A stretch of DNA of 64,000 nucleotides from Sneathiella sedimenti (GTDB taxonomy: Bacteria; Pseudomonadota; Alphaproteobacteria; Sneathiellales; Sneathiellaceae). This document shows positions 29,101-35,616 of the stretch, piece after piece. The stretch spans positions 868,001 to 932,000 of the forward strand of contig NZ_JAFLNC010000001.1 of assembly GCF_017313765.1 (NCBI RefSeq), written 5' to 3'. Both the position numbers and the translations under genes were made by a program. Each line of letters begins with the position of its first letter. Within the stretch, counting starts at the first letter, position 1. The notes beneath the pieces are model-generated. The model had not been told where the DNA came from and made no database searches. It saw only the letters and a program-made list of their open reading frames with translations.

Positions 29101-29301
29101 TACCCTGATGATGTTCTGCTGTTTAAAGGCAGACAGGCGAGCATGGACTTCCTGCGAGCCGGCCCGCACCTCGGCTGGGATAAATTCGTTTCCGGAAATA
29201 TTGAGGTAATGATTTTCGACTGCGATCACTTCAACATGATGATCGATCCAACAATCAGCGAGATCGGCAAGATTCTGAACGAGTTGCTGCTTAATCGGTG
29301 A
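23116..29301 (+). CDS. Type I polyketide synthase KS-AT-KR-DH-ACP-TE
   Basis: 2061 residues. KS (about 12-435) has Cys185 (TACSTS), His321 and His359. AT (about 532-830) has Ser631 (GHSAGEY); the specificity loop reads VAAHS instead of the malonyl HAFH or methylmalonyl YASH. KR: structural half at 915-1120, NADPH motif TGGAGGIG (1145), LDD-like MDD (1247), Tyr1304, Asn1308. DH: His1381 (HVVGGVPVLP) and Asp1544. Residues about 1640-1680 look like the C-terminal lid of a KR, so the DH seems nested in it. ACP Ser1738 (GGHSL). TE: Ser1886 (GYSGGG), Asp1913, His2038. It should extend the upstream carrier-bound glycine by one malonate, reduce, dehydrate and release it. The last 11 bp overlap the opposite-strand hydrolase gene. 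Confidence 0.93.
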   Translation: MTESNEGIQASERIAIVGMAGRFPSARSVAQLWNLLANERIGTRWFTDEEMLENGVSPKELANPNYVKAANYLSDMECFDAGFFGFSPREASILDPQHRHFLECAWEAFEDAGHMPENFDGRIGVFAGSGMQAYLPYNLLTNPDLVEEIGLFLLRHTGNDKDFLTTRLSYLLNLQGPSVAIQTACSTSLVAVHQAAASLLSMECDMAIAGGVTVELPHRHGYKFAEGEIQSPDGLCRPFDNDSEGTVFGSGAALVVLRRLEDALADGDDIKAVLIGSAVNNDGAQKAGYLAPSVDGQAEAAAEALAIAGVPAETVSYIEAHGTGTPVGDPIELAGLSQVYGEGGTGFCGIGSVKSNIGHLDTAAGTTSLIKVVEALRHEILPASLNYKTPNSRFDIANSPFYVVAETKPWPRGSIPRRAGINSLGVGGTNAHAIIEEAPLRPVVTHAESWRLFPFSARDRKALDGLQEKWRDFAASPEMPELADAAFTLRHGRREFSERRVLVAKSVEDLKAGLWNDQPDHVAEGSVGTGKAEVVFMFPGGGAQYPGAGAGLLASSDAFRVAVDECFAQMPADAPADLRSVMFEKTLGDAEARGKMEMSGYAIPALFVLEYAYATMFRSWGVEPAAVLGHSAGEYAGAVIARVMSVADALKIVVWRGKVMDAAAAGAMSIIPAPREKVSELIGDQLDIAALNAPDLCVVSGEVARIDALESELKGTEYEATRVRINVAAHSRILDDQLDNFRKGIQGIQLTEPEIPFVSTLRGNWPKNGDFSTIDYWVDHLRHTVRFADAIETVLQKPNRILLEVGPGQTLGPLAEMCRAENDPLAVISSGRPPKDVDDDMAHALVAAGHIWTVGGTLDWEKLPGAEGRRVSLPTYSFARDRHWIEPGVGGAVNAEDAESANAVHLTRQENTDDWFVTKSWKFAPIPPAEPRHGSHWLLFHGGDPVSDALVAELSERREDVIIVRPGDEFRKEAGGYRLAANVAQDYDALFFDLAVMPSHIIHAWPMAAAADGQEGLFDSAFCLARAIQSADPAEDLRLTFIGSGGFSVAGEPIPYPALGTLIGPVRVAPREVPGLSAQYIDLETAEDPVWAARAILDEQGGTTADDCIAFRGRQRYAQQLDSLPVTTSDALPKRVKEGGRYLITGGAGGIGLELAHYLGTAAKAKVALIGRKEMPDRREWEKVIETAPSSREAAALKTALAIEAAGGKLLYLSADVSDKPALSRALEKIKADIGGLDGVFHGAGIMDDAPMLGKSLEDTHHVLAPKVEGGENLSALLPPGKLDFFAVFSSTSVITAPPGQVDYVAANSYLESLAASRADGIAISWGVWRDVGMAARAYRSQEVGVAGAHPLLGPIETDDNGTLSFTCYYDPADLWVLAEHVVGGVPVLPGTAYIEIVRAAMEQAAPGRKWEIQSLSLLSPMIFPDGVRARVVVTLTPTDRGYDFQVQSSASAEAPLIEHCRANLMLKRLTDRKLPAGLQAPANMSVSENSGQDSQEELIDFGPRWDNVGEIRVGAQIVEADFALPEAYLADLETYAAHPGLTDTAATIGLNLLADVGTEGAFYAPMSIDRLRILRPLTPRFVARARLVAETPGRFASFDVVFSDEKGAPLMILEGFALSRVEGTSFDTARAPEQLVDIMIAQGIAAEDAPAVFRRVLNSDAKTIVVSPTSMTDIAREMARIGAQRRKKSDGARKEQAGSQTAYANSVEEKIAEFWSDLLGVDQAEPDADFFDLGGHSLAAVRLFAKIRKEYDTDLPLATLFQAPTLRLLSEMVISKGGIDIEMSAGSDTVTVTDSDSDWSPLVRIKKGAPQVKPLYLVHGAGGNVLNFRSLSGYIDSKIPFYALRALGSDGEPEIHETIEEMASCYVAAILKSQPEGPYNLAGYSGGGVIAFEMAQQLRAAGHEVGHLIFFDTLAPDIDPQPVSILEKIWTARHWSLGFALKWPIRKWQSRSAGREMAQIAELLAKGEKIPDELVGQRMTSAYLTAESRYRPADYPDDVLLFKGRQASMDFLRAGPHLGWDKFVSGNIEVMIFDCDHFNMMIDPTISEIGKILNELLLNR

Positions 29302-30133
29302 ACTTAGCGTCCGGAACATGAACCCGGTAGAAGGCGAGACTGTCCTCTATCAGTCCCTGATCCGCGAGATTGACGTGCGTCCCGTCGGTATAGGTTCTGA
29401 ATTGTTTTGGCTCGTTTGCAGCGTCAAAGAGTCGCCGGGCAGAGGTGATCCGAATGGCGTCGTCCTGTTCGCCATGCAGCATGAGAATCGGCGCCTTTAC
29501 CGCGCCAATGCGGTCTATTGAATCATACCGTTCCTGTGTCATGAGACGGCAGAACGGGAGGCCATAATATTTATCCGTGAAATAATCGCAGAAACGGGCG
29601 TAGGCTGCCTCCAGGGTCAGGGCGGCGACGGGGCGCTCTGCCGCGAGCCGAACAGAAATCCCGGTTCCAAGGCTGTATCCATGGGCAATACGCCGGGTTT
29701 CGGGGATTTCAACCTTCATCAATATGTCAAGCTGGTCATACAGGGCGCGGGCGTCGGCGGCAAAAGCCTCCTCTGACGAGGTCCCCGTCTTGCCGCTCGA
29801 TCCGCGATAGACGAGGGCGGCGACCCCGTACCCTTTTTCCAGAAAGGGTTTCAATCGGCTGACGGACGGCCCGATTGACGTGAAATTTCCCATGAAATAG
29901 AGAATAACCGGCGCTTTTCCTTGTGGCGGCTTGATCCAGGCGGCTATTTCCGTCCCATCCTCCGAGGGAAAGGCCACTTCTTGAACGCCCTCAAGTCCAT
30001 AGTTTTCCGGGCCATCCGTCGACTGACCAAACTGGTAGATGGATTTATAGAAAAAGTGCATCCCGACAAAGCCGCCGATGACAGCAAGGACAATAAGCCC
30101 ACCGATGAGTATGAGACCATTCTGGAAGGACAT
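29291..30133 (-). CDS. Membrane-anchored alpha/beta hydrolase
   Basis: 280 residues from the ATG at 30133 with GGAAA upstream; the frame begins at a TTG at 30145 with no ribosome-binding site. An N-terminal hydrophobic segment (about residues 5-27) anchors the protein. The nucleophile is in GYSLGTG (about residue 150), the acid in HGEQDDAI and the His in DGTHVNL near the C-terminus, as in YqkD/Bem46-type hydrolases. Substrate unknown. Its end overlaps the PKS stop by 11 bp on the opposite strand; a role in product release from the PKS is possible only by position. Confidence 0.8.
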   Translation of the reverse strand: MSFQNGLILIGGLIVLAVIGGFVGMHFFYKSIYQFGQSTDGPENYGLEGVQEVAFPSEDGTEIAAWIKPPQGKAPVILYFMGNFTSIGPSVSRLKPFLEKGYGVAALVYRGSSGKTGTSSEEAFAADARALYDQLDILMKVEIPETRRIAHGYSLGTGISVRLAAERPVAALTLEAAYARFCDYFTDKYYGLPFCRLMTQERYDSIDRIGAVKAPILMLHGEQDDAIRITSARRLFDAANEPKQFRTYTDGTHVNLADQGLIEDSLAFYRVHVPDAKFTD

Positions 30134-30162
30134 GGAAGTTTCCAACGCGATTTACGGCTGCG

Positions 30163-30420
30163 TCAGCCTCGAGATTTGATGAGCTTGATGATGAACAGGA
30201 ACAGCACAGCGCCGATCGTTGCGTGGATGATGGCACCGAGAATACCGCCGCCGATGTCAATGCCGACTTGTGGCAGGATGAACCCGGCAAGAAAGGCACC
30301 GATGATGCCAACGACGATGTTGCCGATCAGGCCGAAACCGAAGCCCTTTATGATCAGCCCAGCCAGCCAGCCGGCCACTGCACCGATTAGCAAGAAGATG
30401 AGAAGACTTTCCAATCCCAT
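30163..30420 (-). CDS. GlsB/YeaQ/YmgE-family small membrane protein
   Basis: 85 residues, with three hydrophobic glycine-rich segments (MGLESLLIFLLIGAVAGWLAG, then GLIGNIVVGIIGAFLAGFIL and ILGAIIHATIGAVLFLFII). This is the transglycosylase-associated family, known as stress-induced inner-membrane proteins. A GAGGTG ribosome-binding site precedes the ATG at 30420. A promoter and three phased palindromes lie upstream (see separate entries), so its expression is probably tightly regulated. The hydrolase gene lies 29 bp downstream and may be co-transcribed. Confidence 0.9.
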   Translation of the reverse strand: MGLESLLIFLLIGAVAGWLAGLIIKGFGFGLIGNIVVGIIGAFLAGFILPQVGIDIGGGILGAIIHATIGAVLFLFIIKLIKSRG

Positions 30421-30456
30421 GACGATTCACCTCTTTCAAAATTCCCGCCTTCCCTC

Positions 30457-30485
30457 ATTAGGACGGGAGTTCGGGCAAGTGTCAA
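30457..30485 (-). promoter_or_regulatory. Sigma-70-type promoter of the GlsB-like gene
   Basis: On the minus strand TTGACA (30485-30480) and CCTAAT (30462-30457) are separated by 17 bp, about 37 bp before the ATG at 30420. The -35 is a perfect match to consensus and the -10 a 4/6 match. The palindrome array lies just upstream of it. Confidence 0.6.
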
Positions 30486-30521
30486 GAGTGATTTCCGTGC
30501 CTGAACAAAGGCTTTGAGGCA

Positions 30522-30616
30522 ACCATTATGGTGTTAAAAATTCACGACCCCGCACAAACCTATACCATAATGGTATCGTATTTAGCTTAATCGCTTTTCG
30601 GGATCACCATAGTGGT
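30522..30616. repeat. Three palindromic sites spaced exactly 42 bp apart
   Basis: ACCATTATGGT (30522-30532), ATACCATAATGGTAT (30562-30576) and ACCATAGTGGT (30606-30616) share the ACCATNNTGGT core and have centres at 30527, 30569 and 30611, that is 42 and 42 bp apart, or four helical turns each. They lie between the TRAP gene end and the GlsB-like promoter. Face-of-the-helix phasing suggests cooperative binding of one regulator, most likely controlling the GlsB-like gene. Confidence 0.75.
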
Positions 30617-30626
30617 TAGGGGAACC

Positions 30627-31718
30627 TCAGGAATCGCGGGCGGCAAAAAAGGCCTGACGGCTGACCCGCGACCAGCTTTCGGACAGCGCGAGCGCGGTGC
30701 GATAGGAGGAAAGAACCTCCTCCGCCATCGGATCTCCGGCCACGAACTTATCCAGCAGACCCGGAGTCAGCTCTCGCGCACGCGCTAAAAGATCCTTTGG
30801 AAACTCGCGCAAGTTCACCTTCTTATTCTGCACCAGGTCATCGAGGGCGCGGCCGTTTTCCCAATCAGATTCCGAGAGCCCGATGGCGTTTTCGGACTGG
30901 CAGGCATTGGCGACAACCGCTTTCAGGTCTCCGCTCAATTCTTCAAACGCGGTGCGATTGACAAGGCATTCTGCGGTTCCGTTCGGCTTGTTGAAGGACG
31001 GCCAGTAATAATAGGGCGCGGCCTTGTAAAAACCGAAAGCCCGGTCACTCCAGGGCCCAAGAAACTCGGCGGCATCAATCAGGCCGTTCTGCAGCCCGGG
31101 AAAAATATCGCCGGGCGCCAAGAGCACGGCCGTCGCCCCCAGTTCTTCGAACAGATCCCCGCCAAGGCCCGCGCTGCGGATCTTCACGCCCCTTATATCG
31201 TCCAGCGACGTGATTTCCTTCTTGAACCAGCCGCCCATCTGTATGCCCGTATTTCCGGCCATAAACGGTTTGATATCAAAGGGTTGATAGAGTTTGTCCC
31301 AAAGCTCCTGCCCGCCGCCCTGATTGACCCAGGCCATATGCTCCAACGCGGTCAGGCCAAAGGGAACCGTGGTAAAGAAGACGCTTGCTTTCGCCTTGCC
31401 CTGCCAGAAGAAGGACGCGGTATGGCCAAGCTCCGCCGTGCCGCCACCGACCGCTCCGAAAACCTCCAGTGCCGGGACGAGTTCACCGGCGGCATAAAGC
31501 TTAACCGAAAGCTTTCCGTCACTCATGGCGGTGATACGGTCCGCGAGGCGTTGGGCTGTCACGCCGACACCGGGCGCACCTTTTGGCCATGAGGTGACCA
31601 TCTTCCATTGCCTCTTTCCGCTGGCAAGTGCGGGCGCGGGGAAGAGGCCGGCACTCGCAACGCCAACACTGGAGGCGGCAAGAAATTTTCGGCGGGAGAA
31701 TGGTTGTTTCGTCATCAT
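30627..31718 (-). CDS. TRAP transporter solute-binding protein (DctP/TakP-like), Tat-exported
   Basis: 363 residues. The N-terminus is a twin-arginine signal (SRRKFLAASSVGVASAGLFP, then an ALA cleavage region near residue 33). The fold is DctP-type with the ligand-binding Arg in KIRSAGLGG (about residue 178) and the GPWSDRAFGFYKAAPYYYWP segment, which resembles the alpha-keto-acid-binding TakP group. No DctQ or DctM membrane subunits are visible in the window. It starts within the last four bases of thiM, so both are on a transcript under a TPP riboswitch; a thiamine-related ligand is therefore plausible. Confidence 0.87.
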   Translation of the reverse strand: MMTKQPFSRRKFLAASSVGVASAGLFPAPALASGKRQWKMVTSWPKGAPGVGVTAQRLADRITAMSDGKLSVKLYAAGELVPALEVFGAVGGGTAELGHTASFFWQGKAKASVFFTTVPFGLTALEHMAWVNQGGGQELWDKLYQPFDIKPFMAGNTGIQMGGWFKKEITSLDDIRGVKIRSAGLGGDLFEELGATAVLLAPGDIFPGLQNGLIDAAEFLGPWSDRAFGFYKAAPYYYWPSFNKPNGTAECLVNRTAFEELSGDLKAVVANACQSENAIGLSESDWENGRALDDLVQNKKVNLREFPKDLLARARELTPGLLDKFVAGDPMAEEVLSSYRTALALSESWSRVSRQAFFAARDS

Positions 31719-32449
31719 TCCTTCCTTTCCTGAAGGCTGGATTGGCTAATCTGGTATATTTGGTCGAGGATCAGGGCGGCGAAGGTGCCCGGGCCCGCCG
31801 CTTGCGTGGCGGCTTTTTCTCCGGCCTCGCCCAGAAGAGAAAGGCCCGCGGCAACCGCCTGCAGTCGTTTTTCCGGCGGGACGATAGCGAGACACGCACC
31901 GAGCAAAGCTGTCCCGGCGCAGCCGATACCCGTAACCAGACTCATCAGTTCGTGCCCGCCCTCTACAGTGATTTCCATGTTGCCGTCGGTGACGATATCG
32001 GTTACGCCTGTCATGGCGACGATGGCTCCGGTTTTCCGCGCAAGTTCGGCGGGACTTCCACCCAAAAGCGCAATCTCCCCTTTATTTCCGCGGATCAGTG
32101 CCGGGCCCAGTGAGAGGAGTTCTTTCGCATAGGCGGCGCGCGGCCGTGAACGGTCAATAAAAACAGGGTCAAATATCCAGGGAATGTTGTTGTCTCGCGC
32201 CGCGGCGATGGCGGCCTTGATCGAGGTTTTCAGGTCCCCGTCCAAGGTTCCAATGTTGACAAGAAGGGCGTCTGCGCTTTTCGTGAAATCCGCGACCTCG
32301 GCAATATCCGACGACATGGACGGAATGGCCCCGACGGCAAGCAGCGTATTTGCGGTCAAGGCCTGTACCACCGTATTGGTAAGGCAGTGAACAGCCGGAC
32401 GGCGGATTTTCATTTCCTGCAAGAGCTGTTTAGATATGTTCTCGTGCAT
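31715..32449 (-). CDS. thiM: Hydroxyethylthiazole kinase
   Basis: 244 residues when started at the ATG at 32449, which is preceded by GAAAGGAAG; the frame also opens at 32497 without a ribosome-binding site. The protein has the ThiM signatures VHCLTNTVVQALTANTLLAVGA, IPWIFDPVFIDRSR, IRGNKGEIALLGG and the anion-hole/catalytic Cys region GIGCAGTALLGA. It phosphorylates 4-methyl-5-hydroxyethylthiazole for thiamine salvage. A TPP riboswitch lies upstream, so it is turned off when thiamine diphosphate is abundant. Overlaps the TRAP binding-protein gene by four bases. Confidence 0.94.
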   Translation of the reverse strand: MHENISKQLLQEMKIRRPAVHCLTNTVVQALTANTLLAVGAIPSMSSDIAEVADFTKSADALLVNIGTLDGDLKTSIKAAIAAARDNNIPWIFDPVFIDRSRPRAAYAKELLSLGPALIRGNKGEIALLGGSPAELARKTGAIVAMTGVTDIVTDGNMEITVEGGHELMSLVTGIGCAGTALLGACLAIVPPEKRLQAVAAGLSLLGEAGEKAATQAAGPGTFAALILDQIYQISQSSLQERKE

Positions 32450-32458
32450 ACCGTCATT

Positions 32459-32483
32459 CTTCCTTTCGTTCGTTGAAGGGAAG
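32459..32483 (-). promoter_or_regulatory. Shine-Dalgarno-sequestering hairpin of the thiM leader
   Basis: On the minus strand CTTCCCTTC, a 7-nt loop, then GAAAGGAAG gives nine positions with one mismatch, and the second arm is the thiM ribosome-binding site (ATG at 32449). This is the expected expression platform of a translational TPP riboswitch and supports the start at 32449. Confidence 0.75.
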
Positions 32484-32515
32484 GGCGCGATGTGCATTTA
32501 TTACGATGAACCGGC

Positions 32516-32601
32516 CTCAATTCCCTCCGCCGGTGCTAACCGGATCAGGTTCTGCGGGTCAGCGAATGCTTCTCAGCCTCTAAAGGCACCCCGATGAGCA
32601 G
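32516..32601 (-). promoter_or_regulatory. TPP riboswitch (THI element)
   Basis: On the minus strand the conserved series is complete: CGGGGTGCC, GGCTGAGAAG, ACCCGCAGAACCTGATCCGG, TTAGCACCGGCGGAGGGAA. This is the thiamine diphosphate riboswitch consensus. It ends about 67 nt before the thiM start and controls thiM and the following TRAP gene. Confidence 0.96.
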
Positions 32602-32775
32602 TTGCTATATTAGGACTTTTGACTCGCAATGCAATGCGAAAATGGGAACAATTTTCCTAACACGACAAGGTAGAAAAACTATTGTGACAGACCGTTTGTC
32701 ATTATGATAAATTAGGCGGATAATAAAAAGCGCGGTTACCGACCGGCGGTAGCGCCCCAGAACAGGATAAGTTCC

Positions 32776-33987
32776 GTGACCCAGCAGCAAATGCGGTTTA
32801 CCTTTCTTAATTTTGGTCACTTTATTGATCATCTGTTTATGCTGATTTTCGCAAAGGCGGCGTTCAGCGCGGGGCTGTTTTTTGGACTTGCCGAGGATGG
32901 TGCGTATGCGGAAATGCTGCCCTATGGCATTCCCTCCCTTATCCTTTTCGGCGCCGGGGCGCCAATTGCCGCTCATCTGGCCGACAAATGGAACCGTGTC
33001 GGCATGATCACGGTCTTTTTCATCGGGATTGGTCTTTCCGCCATTGGCACCAGTTTTGCCCGATCCCCGATCGAAATTGCCCTTGGCCTGGCCGCAATCG
33101 GACTGTTTGCATCGATTTATCACCCGGTGGGCCTGGCGATGGTGGTTCAGGGCGGCGGCCGGGTTGGTTGGCGCGTCGGGATAAACGGGGTCTGGGGCAA
33201 TATGGGCGTTGCCGCCGCGCCCCTGATTACGGGGTTTATCCTCGCGGACTATAATTGGCAGCTTGCCTTTATCCTTCCGGGAATCGTCGCCATTCTGACC
33301 GGTATCGGCTTTTACATGTTCGCCCGTCGGGGCGGCGCGCGGCCGCCTGCCTTTCCCGCCGGGGAAAAGGAAATTGTCGGTTTCGCTCCGGGATGGAAGC
33401 GGGCCCTGATCGCCATCGCGCTGGTCACTTCTGCTGGCGGGTTTGTCTTTGGTACCATGACCTTTGTCATCCCGCGGATGTTTGAAGTCAGCCTGCCGGA
33501 TGTCACCTCAAACATCGCAACGACAGGGCTGCTGGCAGCACTGGTTTATGCGATTGCCGCTTTTGCCCAGCTTGTGGTCGGTCGTTTGATTGATAAATAC
33601 CGGATCAAGCCGGTACTGTTCATTATTGCACTGGCGCAGCCTGTCCTGATCGGGATTATGGCGACGCAGGTGAACTATGCGCTGTTCTTTGCGACCCTGC
33701 TCGCCATGGCCTTCGTCTTTGGACAAATTCCGATTACCGATACCGTTATCTCGCGTTATGTGCCGGATGCATGGCGGGCAAAAGTCATGTCCGTCAAGCT
33801 GCTGCTCAATCTGGTGATTGGCGCGCTGTCCCTGCTGGCAGCACGCTATATCCTGGAGGCGGGGGCCGGTTTCTCTGGCGTGATTACCGTTGTCGCCATT
33901 GTTGCCGCGCTTATTTCTCTGGCCGCACTTCTTCTGCCGGGGCGTGTCCGCCGGACCCTACAACAACGGGTCAGCCCTGCTGAATAA
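32776..33987 (+). CDS. MFS transporter
   Basis: 403 residues, about twelve hydrophobic segments. The loop AAHLADKWNRVG near residue 71 is the MFS loop-2 motif. The start is a GTG at 32776 with AGGATAAG upstream; an in-frame ATG at 32791 is possible. The substrate is not recognisable. It is divergent from the thiM operon across a gap holding the TPP riboswitch and a TGACA-N7-TGTCA inverted repeat (32685-32701), so an involvement in thiamine precursor traffic is possible but unproven. Confidence 0.85.
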   Translation: MTQQQMRFTFLNFGHFIDHLFMLIFAKAAFSAGLFFGLAEDGAYAEMLPYGIPSLILFGAGAPIAAHLADKWNRVGMITVFFIGIGLSAIGTSFARSPIEIALGLAAIGLFASIYHPVGLAMVVQGGGRVGWRVGINGVWGNMGVAAAPLITGFILADYNWQLAFILPGIVAILTGIGFYMFARRGGARPPAFPAGEKEIVGFAPGWKRALIAIALVTSAGGFVFGTMTFVIPRMFEVSLPDVTSNIATTGLLAALVYAIAAFAQLVVGRLIDKYRIKPVLFIIALAQPVLIGIMATQVNYALFFATLLAMAFVFGQIPITDTVISRYVPDAWRAKVMSVKLLLNLVIGALSLLAARYILEAGAGFSGVITVVAIVAALISLAALLLPGRVRRTLQQRVSPAE

Positions 33988-34063
33988 GAACGATACCGGC
34001 GTTTGCGGGGCATTTAATATTGTGGCACACTCTCTGAAAGAACAAGAATAAGGGAGAACGATC

Positions 34064-35014
34064 ATGGGTGTTGAAATCACCGTGCGGCCAAAACACTTGT
34101 TGGCACCGCCGGTCCGGCTGGATCCAGCCTTTGACGATCCAGAAGGCGTGGTCGATCTCATCAGGAAGGGCAGCCCGTACAAGACACTCTCCGCCGTACA
34201 CAAGAACGTCGGGGAGACATCCGGCGGGTGGTTCCGCAATTTCTGGGCACTTGGCGGCAGGGTCGTATTCGATGGGGCGGAGCCGTTTTTCTATAACCAG
34301 AAATTTATTGAGGCGGCGAAAAAATCCTTTACGGCGGAGGTAATCCGCCCGGTCGCCATGATGACCAATCTCAACCTGCCGGCAAAAGGCCTTCCGGCGC
34401 ATCAGGACTTGCCTTTTTTCCGGGGCGCCCAAAACCGAGAGGTACCAAGCTGGATGCTGGCGCCAATGGGATATTCCGGCCTGTTTCACGATTGGGCGGT
34501 TCCGGTTGCCTCGGCGATTACCTGGTTCTATGACGGTGCGGGCGGAGAGTTTGAATACTGGCCGGATGGCCTGGGCGGGCCCTCGAAAACAGAGCAGCCG
34601 CCCTATAACAATTGCTGCGTGCTGGCGGACAACGAATATATGTTTCACCGGGTTGGCAGCGTTGGCCCGGCGGCAGAACATCATCGCTATGACAATCTCG
34701 ACTATGACGCGACGCTCACCCTGATGGAAGACAAACGCTGGCAAGTCATGGATCAGGGCAAGCCTTTCGCCGATCTCGCCTTTGAGGAGGTGCGGCTTTC
34801 CGTCCTGTGGAAAGGATATTGTTTCAAGGATGAAGCGGAAGCTGCGGCCTATGATGACCACAGTCATGACCTGAATGCGGACCTGATTGTCGATATCTTT
34901 TGTGATGACCTTACAACGCGTGGAATTTCCGTCTCCCGGCCAGTTGATTTCTGGACCGATCCGGCATGGAAAGAGGTGATAACCCGTGCTTATCCGGCGC
35001 CAACCGCAGAATAA
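34064..35014 (+). CDS. Uncharacterised protein with an HxD...H oxygenase-like core
   Basis: 316 residues. I do not recognise a named family. LPAHQDLPFFRG (HxD, about residues 113-115), a Gly/Trp-rich middle (WFYDGAGGEFEYWPDG) and YMFHRVGSVG (about residue 205) are arranged as in Fe(II)/2-oxoglutarate double-stranded beta-helix enzymes, and Arg residues follow. Soluble, no signal peptide. It has a GGGAGAACG ribosome-binding site. An ankyrin protein gene follows. The oxygenase call is inference from motif spacing. Confidence 0.5.
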   Translation: MGVEITVRPKHLLAPPVRLDPAFDDPEGVVDLIRKGSPYKTLSAVHKNVGETSGGWFRNFWALGGRVVFDGAEPFFYNQKFIEAAKKSFTAEVIRPVAMMTNLNLPAKGLPAHQDLPFFRGAQNREVPSWMLAPMGYSGLFHDWAVPVASAITWFYDGAGGEFEYWPDGLGGPSKTEQPPYNNCCVLADNEYMFHRVGSVGPAAEHHRYDNLDYDATLTLMEDKRWQVMDQGKPFADLAFEEVRLSVLWKGYCFKDEAEAAAYDDHSHDLNADLIVDIFCDDLTTRGISVSRPVDFWTDPAWKEVITRAYPAPTAE

Positions 35015-35069
35015 TTCACAGGCGAATTTTACGCTGCGTTATACCCTTATACCTGATATAGTACAGCCC

Positions 35070-35606
35070 ATGGCAGAGGACCCATCCGAATTCCAGCGGC
35101 GGGCCATTGCGTTGCATGCCGCTTATCACGCCGGCGATCTCAAATCGATCCGAAAACTTCTCGATGACCCACCGGGTTTCCCCAATAGCCAGCAACCTTA
35201 TGAGTTGGGGTGTGCCGGCACACCGCTTGAGTACGCATTTTGCTGGTCGCCTGCGTCCCTGATCAGGGAACTTCTCGAGATTGGGGCAGATGTGAATTAC
35301 AGTGTGGTGGATGGGTTTCCGGCACTTTTCACGCTTCTTGAAACGGATCGGGAAGATAAATACGACCTGCTGACCCTAATGCTCGATCACGGAGCCGATA
35401 TTCATCAGCGGGGAATAAACGACTGGACCCCGCTGCACTATGCAGTCGCGCAGCGGGATCTAAAGGCGGCTGAAATCCTGATCGCGCACGGCGCCGATCC
35501 GCATCTCAAGACGCGGATCGATGCCTATACCTCCGCGCTTGAGGATGCCGAACGATACGGGTTGGATGACTTGGCCGCCATCCTAAGAAACCGTACCAAC
35601 GCGTAA
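35070..35606 (+). CDS. Ankyrin-repeat protein
   Basis: 178 residues starting at MAEDPSEF (ATG 35070); a GTG at 34986 would overlap the preceding gene. Three to four ankyrin repeats are visible, for example GTPLEYAFCWSPASLIRELL, LLTLMLDHGADIHQRGINDW and TPLHYAVAQRDLKAAEILIA, each ending in ADxN/H-type turns. Ankyrin repeats mediate protein contacts; the partner is unknown. No signal peptide. Convergent with the MaoC gene across 10 bp. Confidence 0.85.
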   Translation: MAEDPSEFQRRAIALHAAYHAGDLKSIRKLLDDPPGFPNSQQPYELGCAGTPLEYAFCWSPASLIRELLEIGADVNYSVVDGFPALFTLLETDREDKYDLLTLMLDHGADIHQRGINDWTPLHYAVAQRDLKAAEILIAHGADPHLKTRIDAYTSALEDAERYGLDDLAAILRNRTNA

Positions 35607-35616
35607 CGCGACGGTC

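Noticed and set aside
32685-32701. TGACA-N7-TGTCA inverted repeat ahead of the MFS gene as an operator
   Set aside because: Arms of 5 bp are too short to support a separate feature; mentioned only in the MFS entry.
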